A stretch of DNA of 64,000 bases, from NCBI RefSeq assembly GCF_030406905.1, contig NZ_CP129137.1:3671001-3735000 (forward strand), given 5' to 3'. Numbering within the stretch: the stretch's first letter is position 1; each line of letters begins with the position of its first letter. This stretch comes from Streptomyces sp. HUAS CB01. Lineage in GTDB: Bacteria > Actinomycetota > Actinomycetes > Streptomycetales > Streptomycetaceae. Positions 17,923-26,270 of the stretch are shown piece after piece. The translations under genes were made by a program, and so were the position numbers. The notes beneath the pieces were generated by a model, which was not told the DNA's origin, did not search any database, and was given only the letters and a program-made list of their open reading frames with translations.

Positions 17923-19013
17923 GACAGACGCTCCAGCTGTCGCTCGGCGAGCGAGCGGATCTCGTTCTTGCCGATCCGCTCGCTGTCGTGGATGTTGATG
18001 TCGACCATGACGTCCCCGCGCTGGAAGACGGCCCGGGCCCGGTAGGGCAGGACCCCGGTCCCTTGCTTGGCGGGGTAGAGGTAGTAGCGGCCGTTGCCGC
18101 TGCCGCCGAGGGCGTCACCGTCGTTCCCCGCGTGGTCCTCGCGCGGTACGTACGACTGCTGCTCCCGGGCGTGGTCCATGGCCGCCTGGCCGGACCGGAA
18201 CTGGACGAGGCTGATGCTCACGTTCCGGTGCGCGCCCTGCCTCCAGCCCGCGACCGCGATCCGGCGCAGGTCCTTTTCCGTGAAGTTCGTGAAGGCATTG
18301 CCGGGTCGCTCGAAGTCCCGCGCGTACGACGCGCTGTCCGACCAGCCGTCCACCGCCCCCCACGCGGGGAACGAGCGGGCGCCCTTCGGCTGTGGCACCA
18401 GCAGCTTGCGCAGATCGCCGTCCGTCTTCACCCTGCGGTCCTCGGCGGCGCTGAGCGGTTCCGGGGCGCGGTCAGCGGGCAGCGGCTTCGCCGGGTACGC
18501 GAGGCCCGGCTGGTTGAGCGGGGGCAGCGGCGTCGGCGGCCGGTCGGCCTGCACCTTGTACCCGACGGCCGTGCCCGCGCTGATGCCGATCACCGCGGCG
18601 ACGGCGAGGAGCACCGCGGTTCGGCCGCGGCGCCGCGGGGAGGGACCCGGCGGGTCGGGTACGTCGCGGGACGGCCCGGCGATCGCGGGCACGGTCGCGG
18701 GTGCCTCCCCGCACCGGAGACCGTCCCCGGGCACGGGCGCTTCCCCGGGCGCGGGCGCTTCCCCGGGCTGGGACGCGGGACCGGGCACGGGCACGTCCGC
18801 GGACGCCTGAACGGGCGCGGGCACCTCCGCCGGGGCGGGCGTCGCCTCCTGCGCGGAGGCCGGTGCGCCGTCCCCGGCGGGCCGGTGCGCGCCTTGCGCG
18901 TCAGGTGCGTCGAGCGCGTGCCCGTTCGCTCCGGCCGACTCCGGGCCGTCCCGCGGCCCTTCCGCTTCCGCCTCCGACGCGGCCGGCTCCGGCTGTGTTC
19001 TCTGCGATTCCAA
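17919..19013 (-). CDS. First KLL-motif membrane paralog with long disordered N-terminus
   Basis: The 364-residue protein opens with about 130 residues of low-complexity Ala/Pro/Glu/Gly sequence containing PGEAPAPGEAPVPGD-type repeats. One membrane helix follows at about 132-151 (AVLLAVAAVIGISAGTAVG), then an extracytoplasmic domain with DGDLRKLLVPQPKGARSF, the operon-wide motif. TTG at 19013 follows GGAGGG. It heads the three-gene operon and diverges from the DsrE-like gene. The proteins probably form a surface complex; no family is recognised. Confidence 0.7.
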   Translation of the reverse strand: MESQRTQPEPAASEAEAEGPRDGPESAGANGHALDAPDAQGAHRPAGDGAPASAQEATPAPAEVPAPVQASADVPVPGPASQPGEAPAPGEAPVPGDGLRCGEAPATVPAIAGPSRDVPDPPGPSPRRRGRTAVLLAVAAVIGISAGTAVGYKVQADRPPTPLPPLNQPGLAYPAKPLPADRAPEPLSAAEDRRVKTDGDLRKLLVPQPKGARSFPAWGAVDGWSDSASYARDFERPGNAFTNFTEKDLRRIAVAGWRQGAHRNVSISLVQFRSGQAAMDHAREQQSYVPREDHAGNDGDALGGSGNGRYYLYPAKQGTGVLPYRARAVFQRGDVMVDINIHDSERIGKNEIRSLAERQLERLS

Positions 19014-19122
19014 AGGGGTCCCTCCACGAGACCTGTGGGCGCAGATTCCGTTCGACTGCGCTCACACAACTGACCCGCGCCCCCGATCACGGGTTGTGGC
19101 CGCGCCGATTACAGTTCGGCAT

Positions 19123-19485
19123 ATGGCGAAGAAGCTCGTGATCAAAGTGACCGCCGGGGCGGACGCCCCCGAACGCTGCTCGCAGGCCTTCACGGTCGCC
19201 GCCGTCGCCGTGGCCAGCGGTGTGGAGGTCTCGCTCTGGCTGACGGGCGAGTCCTCGTGGTTCGCCCTGCCGGGCCGGGCGGCGGAGTTCGAGCTCCCGC
19301 ACGCGGCACCGCTGCCGGATCTGATCGAGTCGGTCCTGGCGGCGGGGCGGATCACCCTCTGCACGCAGTGCGCGGCCCGGCGCGAGATCACGGAGAAGGA
19401 CGTGATCGAGGGCGTACGGATCGCGGGCGCTCAGGTGTTCGTCAGCGAGGCCATGGCCGACGGTACTCAGGCGCTCGTGTACTAG
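19123..19485 (+). CDS. DsrE-like sulfur-relay family protein
   Basis: This 120-residue cytosolic protein has a DsrE/F-like fold pattern: KKLVIKVTAGADAPERCSQAF at the N-terminus, GVEVSLWLTGESSWFAL in the middle, and CTQCAARREI at about 87-96 carrying a CxxC that could transfer sulfur. ATG at 19123. It diverges from the KLL-motif operon and lies a few hundred bases from a rhodanese, consistent with a sulfur-trafficking neighbourhood. Confidence 0.75.
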   Translation: MAKKLVIKVTAGADAPERCSQAFTVAAVAVASGVEVSLWLTGESSWFALPGRAAEFELPHAAPLPDLIESVLAAGRITLCTQCAARREITEKDVIEGVRIAGAQVFVSEAMADGTQALVY

Positions 19486-19584
19486 GCCGAGTTGCCACGG
19501 GCGGCGCGCCGAGTTCGCGAGTCCCTCCTCCACGAGGGCGCCCGGACCCCGGCCACGGGGCGCCCCCGGGCTCCTCGACCCGCG

Positions 19585-19860
19585 TCACGGGCGTGGGCCC
19601 GAGCCCGGCTTCCGTTTGCCGTCCAGCTCGTCCCACCACTCGTCGGACTGCGGGTCCCCGGACGGGTCGTCCCACCAGCGGTCCTCGGGACCGCGCCGGT
19701 TCGCCACCACCGCGGCGAGCGGCGGGATCACCATGGCGACGACGCACATGCCGACGGCGACCGGTACCGACCAGAGGCGCACGAAGGCCCAGGCGGAGAC
19801 GAAGAGGACGAGGCATCCGCCCATGAGCAGGAAGTAGGCGTGACGGCGCCGCGCGTACAT
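19585..19860 (-). CDS. DUF3099 two-span membrane protein
   Basis: The 91-residue product begins MYARRRHAYFLLMGGCLVLF at the ATG at 19860. Two membrane helices (about 10-27 and 33-55) precede a polar tail rich in Trp and Asp (DRWWDDPSGD, DEWWDEL). The arrangement matches the actinobacterial DUF3099 family, of unknown function. It converges with the DsrE-like gene. Confidence 0.75.
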   Translation of the reverse strand: MYARRRHAYFLLMGGCLVLFVSAWAFVRLWSVPVAVGMCVVAMVIPPLAAVVANRRGPEDRWWDDPSGDPQSDEWWDELDGKRKPGSGPRP

Positions 19861-19971
19861 GCCTCCAGCGTAGGACGCGCCGCGCACGACGGCACGAAGG
19901 GCCGCACCCACGTCCAGGAAAGCGTCCAACCCCCTGGGGTGCGGCCCTTCGGCCGGTTCGGTCCGCTGCCG

Positions 19972-20259
19972 TCAGACGGCGATGGCCACCTCGGAGAGAC
20001 CACCCGTCTGCGCGACGACCGTACGGTCCGCGGTGGCGCCCGGAACGAGGGCGCGCACGGTCCACGTCCCCTCGGCCGCGTAGAAGCGGAACTGTCCGGT
20101 CGCCGAGGTCGGGACCTCGGCGGTGAACTCGCCGGTCGAGTCCAGCAGGCGCACGTAGCCGGTGACCGGCTCGCCGTCGCGGGTCACCTGACCCTGGATG
20201 GTGGTCTCACCGGGCTTGATCGTCGAGGCGTCGGGGCCGCCGGCCTTCGCTCCACACAT
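19972..20259 (-). CDS. DUF1416 protein linked to sulfurtransferase
   Basis: The 95-residue protein begins MCGAKAGGPDASTIKPGE and is a single carboxypeptidase-regulatory-like beta-sandwich (VTGYVRLLDSTGEFTAEVPT). DUF1416 genes habitually sit just downstream of a rhodanese in actinobacteria, as here (41-bp gap). The N-terminal Met-Cys-Gly is conserved in the family. Role unknown; a partner or scaffold of the sulfurtransferase is likely from context only. Confidence 0.85.
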   Translation of the reverse strand: MCGAKAGGPDASTIKPGETTIQGQVTRDGEPVTGYVRLLDSTGEFTAEVPTSATGQFRFYAAEGTWTVRALVPGATADRTVVAQTGGLSEVAIAV

Positions 20260-20300
20260 ACTTTCTGTCCTTACGGTCGAGGGGTCCGGAGGTCCGGGGC

Positions 20301-21146
20301 TTACTTGTTCGCGCCGAGCTCGATCGGCACGCCGACGAGGGAGCCGTACTCGGTCCACGAGCCGTCGTAGTTCTTGACGTTGCCGACACCGAGCAGCTCG
20401 TGCAGGACGAACCAGGTCAGCGCGGAACGCTCACCGATGCGGCAGTAGGCGATGGTGTCCTTCGCCAGGTCGACCTGCTCCTCCTCGTAGAGGGCCTTGA
20501 GCTCCTCGTCCGACTTGAAGGTGCCGTCGTCGTTGGCGTTCTTCGACCACGGGATGTTGCGGGCGCTCGGCACGTGGCCGGGGCGCTGCGACTGCTCCTG
20601 CGGCAGGTGGGCCGGGGCCAGCAGCTTGCCGCTGAACTCGTCGGGCGAACGGACGTCGACCAGGTTCTGGGCGCCGATGGCGGCGACGACGTCGTCGCGG
20701 AAGGCGCGGATCGACGTGTCCTGGGCCTTGGCCCGGTACTCGGTGGCCGGGCGCTGCGGGACCTCGGAGCCGTCGACGAGGTCGCGGGAGTCGAGCTCCC
20801 ACTTCTTGCGGCCGCCGTCGAGGAGCTTCACGTCCTCGTGGCCGTAGAGCTTGAAGTACCAGTACGCGTAGGAGGCGAACCAGTTGTTGTTGCCGCCGTA
20901 GAGGACGACCGTGTCGTCGTTGGCGATCCCCTTCTCCGACAGCAGCTTCTCGAAGCCGGCCTGGTCCACGAAGTCACGGCGGACCGGGTCCTGGAGGTCC
21001 TTCTGCCAGTCGATCCGGACGGCGTTCTTGATGTGGTTCTTGTCGTAGGCCGAGGTGTCCTCGTCGACCTCGACGACCACGACCTTCGGGTCGTCCAGGC
21101 GGGCCTCGACCCAGTCGGCGTCTACCAGGACGTCGCTGCGGCTCAT
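20301..21146 (-). CDS. Thiosulfate sulfurtransferase (rhodanese, CysA/SseA type)
   Basis: This 281-residue two-domain rhodanese moves sulfane sulfur from thiosulfate to cyanide or thiol acceptors. The inactive N-domain contains HIKNAVRIDW. The active C-domain has the catalytic Cys235 in the loop YCRIGERSALTW. ATG at 21146 follows GGAGGAG. A 26-residue Cys-containing leader ORF lies 152 bp upstream and DUF1416 follows, so expression is probably tuned to cysteine or sulfur supply. Confidence 0.92.
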   Translation of the reverse strand: MSRSDVLVDADWVEARLDDPKVVVVEVDEDTSAYDKNHIKNAVRIDWQKDLQDPVRRDFVDQAGFEKLLSEKGIANDDTVVLYGGNNNWFASYAYWYFKLYGHEDVKLLDGGRKKWELDSRDLVDGSEVPQRPATEYRAKAQDTSIRAFRDDVVAAIGAQNLVDVRSPDEFSGKLLAPAHLPQEQSQRPGHVPSARNIPWSKNANDDGTFKSDEELKALYEEEQVDLAKDTIAYCRIGERSALTWFVLHELLGVGNVKNYDGSWTEYGSLVGVPIELGANK

Positions 21147-21297
21147 GCTGTTCTCCTCCGGGGCAGTGTGCGGCGGGTGGTGCGCTGGGGTGTCGCGCGG
21201 GGATGTGCGGGTACGCCGCAAGGGCGTCAGGCACAGGGTCGGCCCTGATCCGTGGCAGGTCAGAAGGCCCGGGGAATACGGAAGTCGACGCTTCCGC

Positions 21298-21378
21298 TCA
21301 GATGGCGCGACAGAGCATGGCGGCGACACGGCACAGGTCGACTGCCCGCCGCTTCGTGAGATCCGCCTGTCGCTTCAT
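21298..21378 (-). CDS. Leaderless Cys-containing leader peptide of the sulfurtransferase operon
   Basis: The 26-residue reading frame MKRQADLTKRRAVDLCRVAA-MLCRAI has cysteine codons at positions 16 and 23. It lacks a ribosome site, and the probable transcription start falls at or within one base of its ATG, so translation is likely leaderless. Similar peptides with an RRxVDLxR core precede sulfur genes in many actinobacteria, and in mycobacteria they act as cysteine-sensing attenuators. The 150-base gap to the sulfurtransferase would hold the responding RNA structure. Confidence 0.75.
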   Translation of the reverse strand: MKRQADLTKRRAVDLCRVAAMLCRAI

Positions 21379-21385
21379 GGGTCCG

Positions 21386-21415
21386 ATCGTAGGGACGACT
21401 CGGCTGCCATGTCAC
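21386..21415 (-). promoter_or_regulatory. Promoter of the leader peptide-sulfurtransferase operon
   Basis: Read on the minus strand: GTGACA (21415-21410), an 18-base spacer and TACGAT (21391-21386). The start point predicted about 7 bases further coincides with the ATG of the leader peptide at 21378. Confidence 0.6.
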
Positions 21416-21418
21416 CGG

Positions 21419-21439
21419 CGTGTCGCATTCTGAGACACG
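21419..21439. promoter_or_regulatory. CGTGTC/GACACG inverted repeat upstream of sulfur promoter
   Basis: Six-base perfect arms with a 9-base spacer lie directly upstream of the -35 element, the position expected for an activator. The cognate protein is unknown. Confidence 0.4.
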
Positions 21440-21785
21440 ATCGTCCGAAAGGCGGAACGGAGGTCCCCTTCCCGCACTCCGCGCAGCGCCCCGGGGGCCC
21501 GCGGCCGGGACGGCATCTGCGGGTCGGACAGGACCGTCTCAGTATCCGGCCATGATGCGCGTATCCGGACTCGCACGGTCCGGTGGACCGGCGGTCCCGT
21601 CCGCTGACCGCTCCCGGGGCCGTCCGCGGGTCGTCGAACAGGGCGGCTGCGGCAGCGGCGGACGCGCGAGGGCCGACAGGGCTCAGGCGAGGCCGTCGCG
21701 GACGGCCCGGCCCCGCTCCACGGCCTTCACGCCGGCGCACGACGTCAGGGTCCGGAGCCCGAGCGCGGGCGCGGGCGCGGGCGGG
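21440..21785. other. Intergenic region without recognisable gene
   Basis: About 350 bp lie between the sulfur promoter and the end of the DUF2993 gene. Open frames here have poor codon bias. I see no terminator or RNA gene. Confidence 0.4.
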
Positions 21786-22475
21786 TCAGCCGCTCAGCGG
21801 GACGTCCGTGCCCGAGACGGTGATGACGAGCCCGTTCTCCTCGGCCTGCACCTTCTCCAGCTTCATCCCCTGCGGCAGCCCGCTGATCTTCCGGTCGAAG
21901 TCGGTCCTGCCCCGGATCAGTTCCTCGAGCCTCGGTATGCCCTCACCGGGGACCTCGTCGGCCCGCACCCGGATCGTGTCCCCGTCGGCGAGGCTGACGG
22001 TGGAGACCACACTGCGGGAGATCGTGCGGCCGAGGATGCCGACCGAGCCGGTGACCTTCACCTTGCCGTTCCCGCCGTAGGCCAGCGTGACGTCCTCGTC
22101 GGCGGCCTTCTCGAGGTCGGCGTACGAGATACGGGCGGTGCCGGTCGCGGTCGTCGCCGTGGCGCTGCCGAAGCCGGAACCGAGGCGCACGTCGTGCAGG
22201 GCGGCCGACATCTCGGTGATGACGACCCGGCGCCCGTTGGCGCTGGCCTCGATGCCCCTGACGGTGACGTCGACGCGCTCGAGTTCCCTGCCGGCGACCT
22301 GGGTCAGGAACGGGAAGCCGGCGATCGACACCTCCGTCGCCCCGGACAGGCCCTGACGCGCCTTGAGCTTCTCCGCTGCCTCCGACTCGGCGTAGTTCAG
22401 CAGCAGCCGGTCGGCGGCGACGAAGAGCCCGCCGAGGATCACCACGGTGATCAGCAGTATTCGCAGTGCGCGCAC
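21786..22475 (-). CDS. DUF2993 (LmeA-like) exported lipid-binding protein
   Basis: The 229-residue protein starts with GTG at 22475, behind GGGAGA. A signal anchor (RILLITVVILGGLFVAADRL) at 4-23 is followed by a DUF2993 domain, repeated beta-helix elements such as VSIAGFPFLTQVAGRELERVDVTV and SRSVVSTVSL. Mycobacterial LmeA of this family binds phospholipid and supports lipomannan elongation; a related envelope role here is inferred. It is probably exported and membrane-tethered. Confidence 0.8.
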   Translation of the reverse strand: MRALRILLITVVILGGLFVAADRLLLNYAESEAAEKLKARQGLSGATEVSIAGFPFLTQVAGRELERVDVTVRGIEASANGRRVVITEMSAALHDVRLGSGFGSATATTATGTARISYADLEKAADEDVTLAYGGNGKVKVTGSVGILGRTISRSVVSTVSLADGDTIRVRADEVPGEGIPRLEELIRGRTDFDRKISGLPQGMKLEKVQAEENGLVITVSGTDVPLSG

Positions 22476-22578
22476 GCCTGGTTCTCCCACCCCTGTCGCG
22501 GCCGCCCCGGACGGAGGCGGACTGAATGATCGACGTCCCGCGGCACGCCGTTGGTTCCCCCCGGACCGGGCCGGGGCC

Positions 22579-23790
22579 TCACCCGAGCGCGCGGCCGAGC
22601 AGGTAGACGATCGGCGCCGCGGCGGTGAGCGGCAGCGCGACACCGGCCGTCATGTGCACGAAGCGGGACGGGTAGTCGTAGCTCGCGACCCGCAGGCCGA
22701 CGAGCGCGCAGACCCCTGCCCCGAGGGCCGGCAGCACGCACTCCGTGCCGGCTCCGGTGACCGCGCCCGCCGCGATCCCGGCGCCCGCGGCGGCCAGCAG
22801 CGCCACCGCCGCGGAGGCGGCGCCGGGGAGCGGGAGCGCCCGTGCCAGGGCGGCGACGGCGACGGCCGCACCGCCGGCCGCGACCGCGTCGGGGGCGGCG
22901 GCGAGGAACCCGGCCGCGACGATCGTCAGCGCGGCCGAGGCGATCGTCGCCATGAGTCCGTACATCCGCTCGTCCGCGGCCGCGTGGCTGCGCAGCTGGA
23001 GGACGAGTGTGAGGAGCACCCAGACGCCGAGGGTGCCGATGATCGCGGCCGGGGCGTGCTCCCGGCCCGCGGCCAGCAGCACGGCGTCGGCGGCGAGACC
23101 GCCGGCGAAGGCCAGTGCGATGCCCTGGCGGGCGGGCCACATGCCGTTGAGCCGGAACCAGCCGGCCGCGGTGAGGGCCTGCAACGCGATCAGCGGGACC
23201 AGCAGCAGGTACTCCGAGACTCCGGCGGTCGCCGCGAGCAGCAGGCCGGTGAGGGCCGTGAGCCCGGCGGGCTGCATCCCGGGCGGGATGATCGGCGAAC
23301 GGCCCTCGGCACGGGCCCGCTGGGCGTCGGTGACGCGGGCGTTGCCCAGGGTGGTGGGCGCGCCGTACGCGGGACCCGCACCGGCGGTGGACCCGATCCC
23401 GGCGGGTTCCGCGGGCGGGACGTCCATGGCGCCCTGCGGCCCGTACGCCACGGGCACGCCCGGCGTCGGGACGGGTCCGGCGGGAACCGGGCCGGACGCG
23501 GAAGCGACCGCTGCCTCCGGAGGCAGCGGGTACGCCGCCGGGGCCGCGCCCACCGGCGGCAGGTACGCGGTCTCCGCGGCGGCCTGGGGGTACTGGGCGG
23601 CCTGCGGGTACGGGGTGTGCTGCGGGTGCGGGGCGTGCGGCGTGTCCTGCGGGTGCGGGGCGGGCTCGACCACCGGCTGGTACTGGGTGTCCCAGGTCTG
23701 CCCCTCCCACGTCTGGGTGACGTGGGGGTCGGGCGGATTCTGCCCGTAGGGGTCGTGCGTGCCGTACGGATACTGCTGATCGCTGCTCAT
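22579..23790 (-). CDS. Polytopic membrane protein with Pro/Tyr-rich N-terminal tail
   Basis: The 403-residue protein has a long disordered N-terminus (about 1-165) with degenerate PHPQ/YPQAA repeats, for example PHPQDTPHAPHPQHTPYPQ. About eight hydrophobic helices rich in Ala/Leu follow, from PAGLTALTGLLLAATAG to the C-terminus APIVYLLGRALG. I do not recognise a transporter or enzyme motif. ATG at 23790 lies 10 bp after the MoaD/ThiS gene, so both are probably in one transcript. Confidence 0.75.
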   Translation of the reverse strand: MSSDQQYPYGTHDPYGQNPPDPHVTQTWEGQTWDTQYQPVVEPAPHPQDTPHAPHPQHTPYPQAAQYPQAAAETAYLPPVGAAPAAYPLPPEAAVASASGPVPAGPVPTPGVPVAYGPQGAMDVPPAEPAGIGSTAGAGPAYGAPTTLGNARVTDAQRARAEGRSPIIPPGMQPAGLTALTGLLLAATAGVSEYLLLVPLIALQALTAAGWFRLNGMWPARQGIALAFAGGLAADAVLLAAGREHAPAAIIGTLGVWVLLTLVLQLRSHAAADERMYGLMATIASAALTIVAAGFLAAAPDAVAAGGAAVAVAALARALPLPGAASAAVALLAAAGAGIAAGAVTGAGTECVLPALGAGVCALVGLRVASYDYPSRFVHMTAGVALPLTAAAPIVYLLGRALG

Positions 23791-23800
23791 GCTGTGCGGT

Positions 23801-24055
23801 TCACCCTCCTGCGAACGGCGGGAGCACCTCGACCGTGCCGCCCTCGGCCAGCCGTACGGTCTCATGCCCGCGGGTCCCGACGGGCGCACCGTCGACGAGG
23901 AAGGAACACCGCTGGAGCACGCGGACGAGCTCGCCCGGGTGCCTCTCGCGGGCGGCGTCCAGCGCCTCGGCCAGGTTCTCCGCGGCGTACGGCTCCTCGG
24001 CCACACCCGCGGCGGCCTTGGCCGCGGCCCAGTAGCGGATGGTCCCCGCTGCCAT
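23801..24055 (-). CDS. MoaD/ThiS-family sulfur carrier
   Basis: The 84-residue beta-grasp protein ends in the Gly-Gly tail (VEVLPPFAGG) needed for adenylation and thiocarboxylate formation. Features include GTIRYWAAAKAAAGV at the start and CSFLVDGAPVG in the middle. No MoaE, MoaB or ThiF gene lies nearby, so whether it serves molybdopterin or another pathway is open. ATG at 24055. Confidence 0.85.
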   Translation of the reverse strand: MAAGTIRYWAAAKAAAGVAEEPYAAENLAEALDAARERHPGELVRVLQRCSFLVDGAPVGTRGHETVRLAEGGTVEVLPPFAGG

Positions 24056-24097
24056 CGCGGCACTCCTCTCTCCGGCTCGTCGACTGTCCATGATGGG

Positions 24098-25165
24098 CTA
24101 TGCGCGGACGAGCCAGTCCGCGAGGCGCCCCAGAAGCGCGTCGTCGGCCGCGTTCTCCGCGTGTCCCATGCCCGGTTCCAGCCACAGCTCCGACGGTCCG
24201 GCCGCGGCCAGCATCCGGGGGTGGTCCAGCGGGAAGTAGGCGTCGCGGTCGCCGTGGACGATCAGCAGCGGGGTCGGGGCGATCAGCGGCACGGCCTCCA
24301 CCGGGGAGAGCGGCACCGGGTCCCAGTCCTCGGGGTGGATCCGCGTGCGCAGCCCGTAGCGCCCCACGAGCCGTCCCGCCGGGCGGGTGACCACCCAGTG
24401 GAGCCGGCGCATCGGAGCCGTGCCCCGGTAGTACCAGCGGGCCGGCGCGCTCACGGCCGCGACGGCGTCGGTCCGGCCGTCGCACGCGTCCGCCGCGAGC
24501 CACGGCTCCCGGCCGGCCCCGTACGGCCACGGCCCCCGCGCCTCACCCGTCAGCCGTACGTCGCCGCCCGTCGCCGGGTCCGTGGCCGTGCTCACGGCCC
24601 CGCCCGTGTTCGTGGCCGTACCCGCCACCGTGCCCGCAGCCCCGGCCCTGTCCCCGCCGCCCCCCGCGGCCTCCGCCGCGCGCCCCGCGCCGGCCGCTCC
24701 GTAGAGCGCCGCGTGCCGCAGGACCACCGAGCCGCCCATGGAGAAGCCCACCGTGACGACCCGCCGGTGCCCCAGGGACCGCGCCCAGGCGACCGCCGCC
24801 GCCAGGTCCAGCACCTCGCGGTCCCCCACGGTCGAGTGCCCGCCGGACCGGCCGTGCCCGCGGAAGGAGAAGGTGACGACCGCCGCACGGCGGGCGAGCA
24901 CACGGGCCGCCCTGCGCACCGCGGGACGGTCGACCGAGCCGGTGAAGCCGTGCGCGACGACAATCGCCGTCCCGCGGTCCACGGCACCGGGACGGTCCAC
25001 GACGGCGGGACCGCCCTCGTACGACCCCTCCGCCCGGGCCGTACAGGGCTCGTGGAGAGCCTCCAGGAGCACCCCGTCGGAGGTCCTCAGCGTGGCGCGC
25101 AGAGGACCGGAGGTGATCGAGGAAACATCCACACTGTGAAATCGGCCCTCCGACACGGAAGTCAT
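24098..25165 (-). CDS. Alpha/beta hydrolase with a low-complexity insertion
   Basis: The 355-residue product has an alpha/beta-hydrolase core: oxyanion region [19 protein letters not shown], nucleophile elbow GFSMGGSVV (Ser at about residue 145), acid in [10 protein letters not shown] and catalytic His in PGMGHAENA. After the nucleophile, a stretch of about 45 residues rich in Gly, Ala and Thr ([20 protein letters not shown]) interrupts the cap region and looks like expanded low-complexity DNA. ATG at 25165. The substrate is unknown. It diverges from the glnR leader region. Confidence 0.8.
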   Translation of the reverse strand: MTSVSEGRFHSVDVSSITSGPLRATLRTSDGVLLEALHEPCTARAEGSYEGGPAVVDRPGAVDRGTAIVVAHGFTGSVDRPAVRRAARVLARRAAVVTFSFRGHGRSGGHSTVGDREVLDLAAAVAWARSLGHRRVVTVGFSMGGSVVLRHAALYGAAGAGRAAEAAGGGGDRAGAAGTVAGTATNTGGAVSTATDPATGGDVRLTGEARGPWPYGAGREPWLAADACDGRTDAVAAVSAPARWYYRGTAPMRRLHWVVTRPAGRLVGRYGLRTRIHPEDWDPVPLSPVEAVPLIAPTPLLIVHGDRDAYFPLDHPRMLAAAGPSELWLEPGMGHAENAADDALLGRLADWLVRA

Positions 25166-25171
25166 GTGGGC

Positions 25172-25252
25172 TATTCTGCTTGGCAGAGGATCCGGGCGAC
25201 GCAGCCCCCGGGTCCTTTTGTGTTTCCAGGCCGTTGTTACAGACAGGTGAAC
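25172..25252 (+). promoter_or_regulatory. glnR 5' region: possible promoter, GlnR/PhoP-like elements
   Basis: A TATTCT -10-like hexamer is at 25172-25177, 11 bases before a terminator-like hairpin. Beyond that hairpin, GTTAC at 25236-25240 begins a GlnR-box-like stretch. GGTGAAC at 25246-25252 is the complement of the PHO-box heptamer GTTCACC. In S. coelicolor PhoP is reported to bind the glnR promoter. One heptamer alone is weak evidence. Confidence 0.4.
25188..25225 (+). terminator. Terminator-like hairpin in the glnR leader
   Basis: Arms GGATCCGGG (25188-25196) and CCCGGGTCC (25207-25215) pair with a single G-T wobble and are followed by TTTTGTGTTT. On the plus strand this would stop transcripts initiated just upstream, giving either a short RNA or an attenuated glnR transcript. 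On the other strand it sits in the leader of the hydrolase mRNA. Confidence 0.6.
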
Positions 25253-25378
25253 GAAACGATCGCGGACCCCCGGGGCGCGGGGCCCGCGGCCGGGCAAGAA
25301 GCAGATGCCGCACACTCCCCCGCGGCCTTCGGGCGTGGGAGGGACCCCCTCTCGCAGGGACGAGGAGGAACCGACGTT

Positions 25379-25456
25379 ATGGGCGAGCGAACCGTGCACG
25401 ACCGAAAGACGACGACCCGGGCAGGGGAGACGGCCGGGGCAGGTGGGGCGCGATGA
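25379..25456 (+). CDS. 25-residue upstream ORF coupled to glnR
   Basis: ATG at 25379 follows the strong site GAGGAGGAA. The product is [20 protein letters not shown] followed by AGGAR, and its stop overlaps the glnR ATG (ATGA, 25453-25456). Strong ribosome binding and perfect coupling suggest it sets or regulates glnR translation. The peptide itself shows no codon run that would mark a specific amino-acid sensor. Confidence 0.5.
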   Translation: MGERTVHDRKTTTRAGETAGAGGAR

Positions 25457-26247
25457 GTTCACTGCTGCTCCTCACCAACGCCCTCCAGCCGTCCACGGAG
25501 GTGCTTCCGGCCCTCGGCCTGCTGCTGCACAACGTACGCGTGGCCCCGGCGGAGGGCCCGGCCCTCGTCGACACCCCGGGCGCCGACGTGATCCTGGTCG
25601 ACGGCCGGCGCGACCTCCCCCAGGTGCGCAGCCTCTGCCAGCTGCTCCGCTCCACCGGACCCGGCTGCCCGCTCGTGCTCGTCGTCACGGAGGGCGGCCT
25701 CGCGGCCGTCACCGCGGACTGGGGCATCGACGACGTGCTGCTGGACACCGCCGGCCCCGCCGAGGTGGAGGCCCGGCTCCGGCTGGCGATGGGCCGCCAG
25801 CAGCTCACCTCCGACGACTCCCCGATGGAGATCCGCAACGGTGACCTGTCCGTGGACGAGGCGACCTACAGCGCGAAGCTGAAGGGCCGGGTCCTGGACC
25901 TGACCTTCAAGGAGTTCGAGCTGCTGAAGTACCTGGCCCAGCACCCCGGGCGGGTCTTCACCCGGGCCCAGCTGCTCCAGGAGGTCTGGGGCTACGACTA
26001 CTTCGGCGGCACGCGCACGGTCGACGTCCACGTACGGCGGCTGCGCGCCAAGCTCGGCCCCGAGCACGAGTCCCTGATCGGGACGGTGCGCAACGTGGGC
26101 TACCGCTTCGTCACGCCGGAGAAGGTCGAGCGCGCGGCGGAGGAGACGGCCGCGGCGAAGGCGAAGAAGGCGGCCGCCGGTTCCGCCGCTCCGGCCCCGG
26201 ACGTGATCGAGAGCGTCGAGGCCGCCGTACGCCCTGCCCAGAGGTAG
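25453..26247 (+). CDS. glnR: GlnR, global nitrogen regulator
   Basis: This 264-residue orphan OmpR-type regulator begins [17 protein letters not shown], as in S. coelicolor GlnR. The receiver-like domain keeps Asp50 and Arg52 (LVDGRRD) but lacks the acidic pocket for normal phosphorylation; known GlnR uses this Asp for dimer stability. The winged helix is at about 130-225 ([37 protein letters not shown]). The C-terminal 35 residues are Ala/Lys-rich. It controls glutamine synthetases, amtB and nitrogen metabolism. Its start overlaps the stop of a 25-residue upstream ORF. Confidence 0.95.
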   Translation: MSSLLLLTNALQPSTEVLPALGLLLHNVRVAPAEGPALVDTPGADVILVDGRRDLPQVRSLCQLLRSTGPGCPLVLVVTEGGLAAVTADWGIDDVLLDTAGPAEVEARLRLAMGRQQLTSDDSPMEIRNGDLSVDEATYSAKLKGRVLDLTFKEFELLKYLAQHPGRVFTRAQLLQEVWGYDYFGGTRTVDVHVRRLRAKLGPEHESLIGTVRNVGYRFVTPEKVERAAEETAAAKAKKAAAGSAAPAPDVIESVEAAVRPAQR

Positions 26248-26270
26248 GTCACCACGCGTAGACTGCGCGC

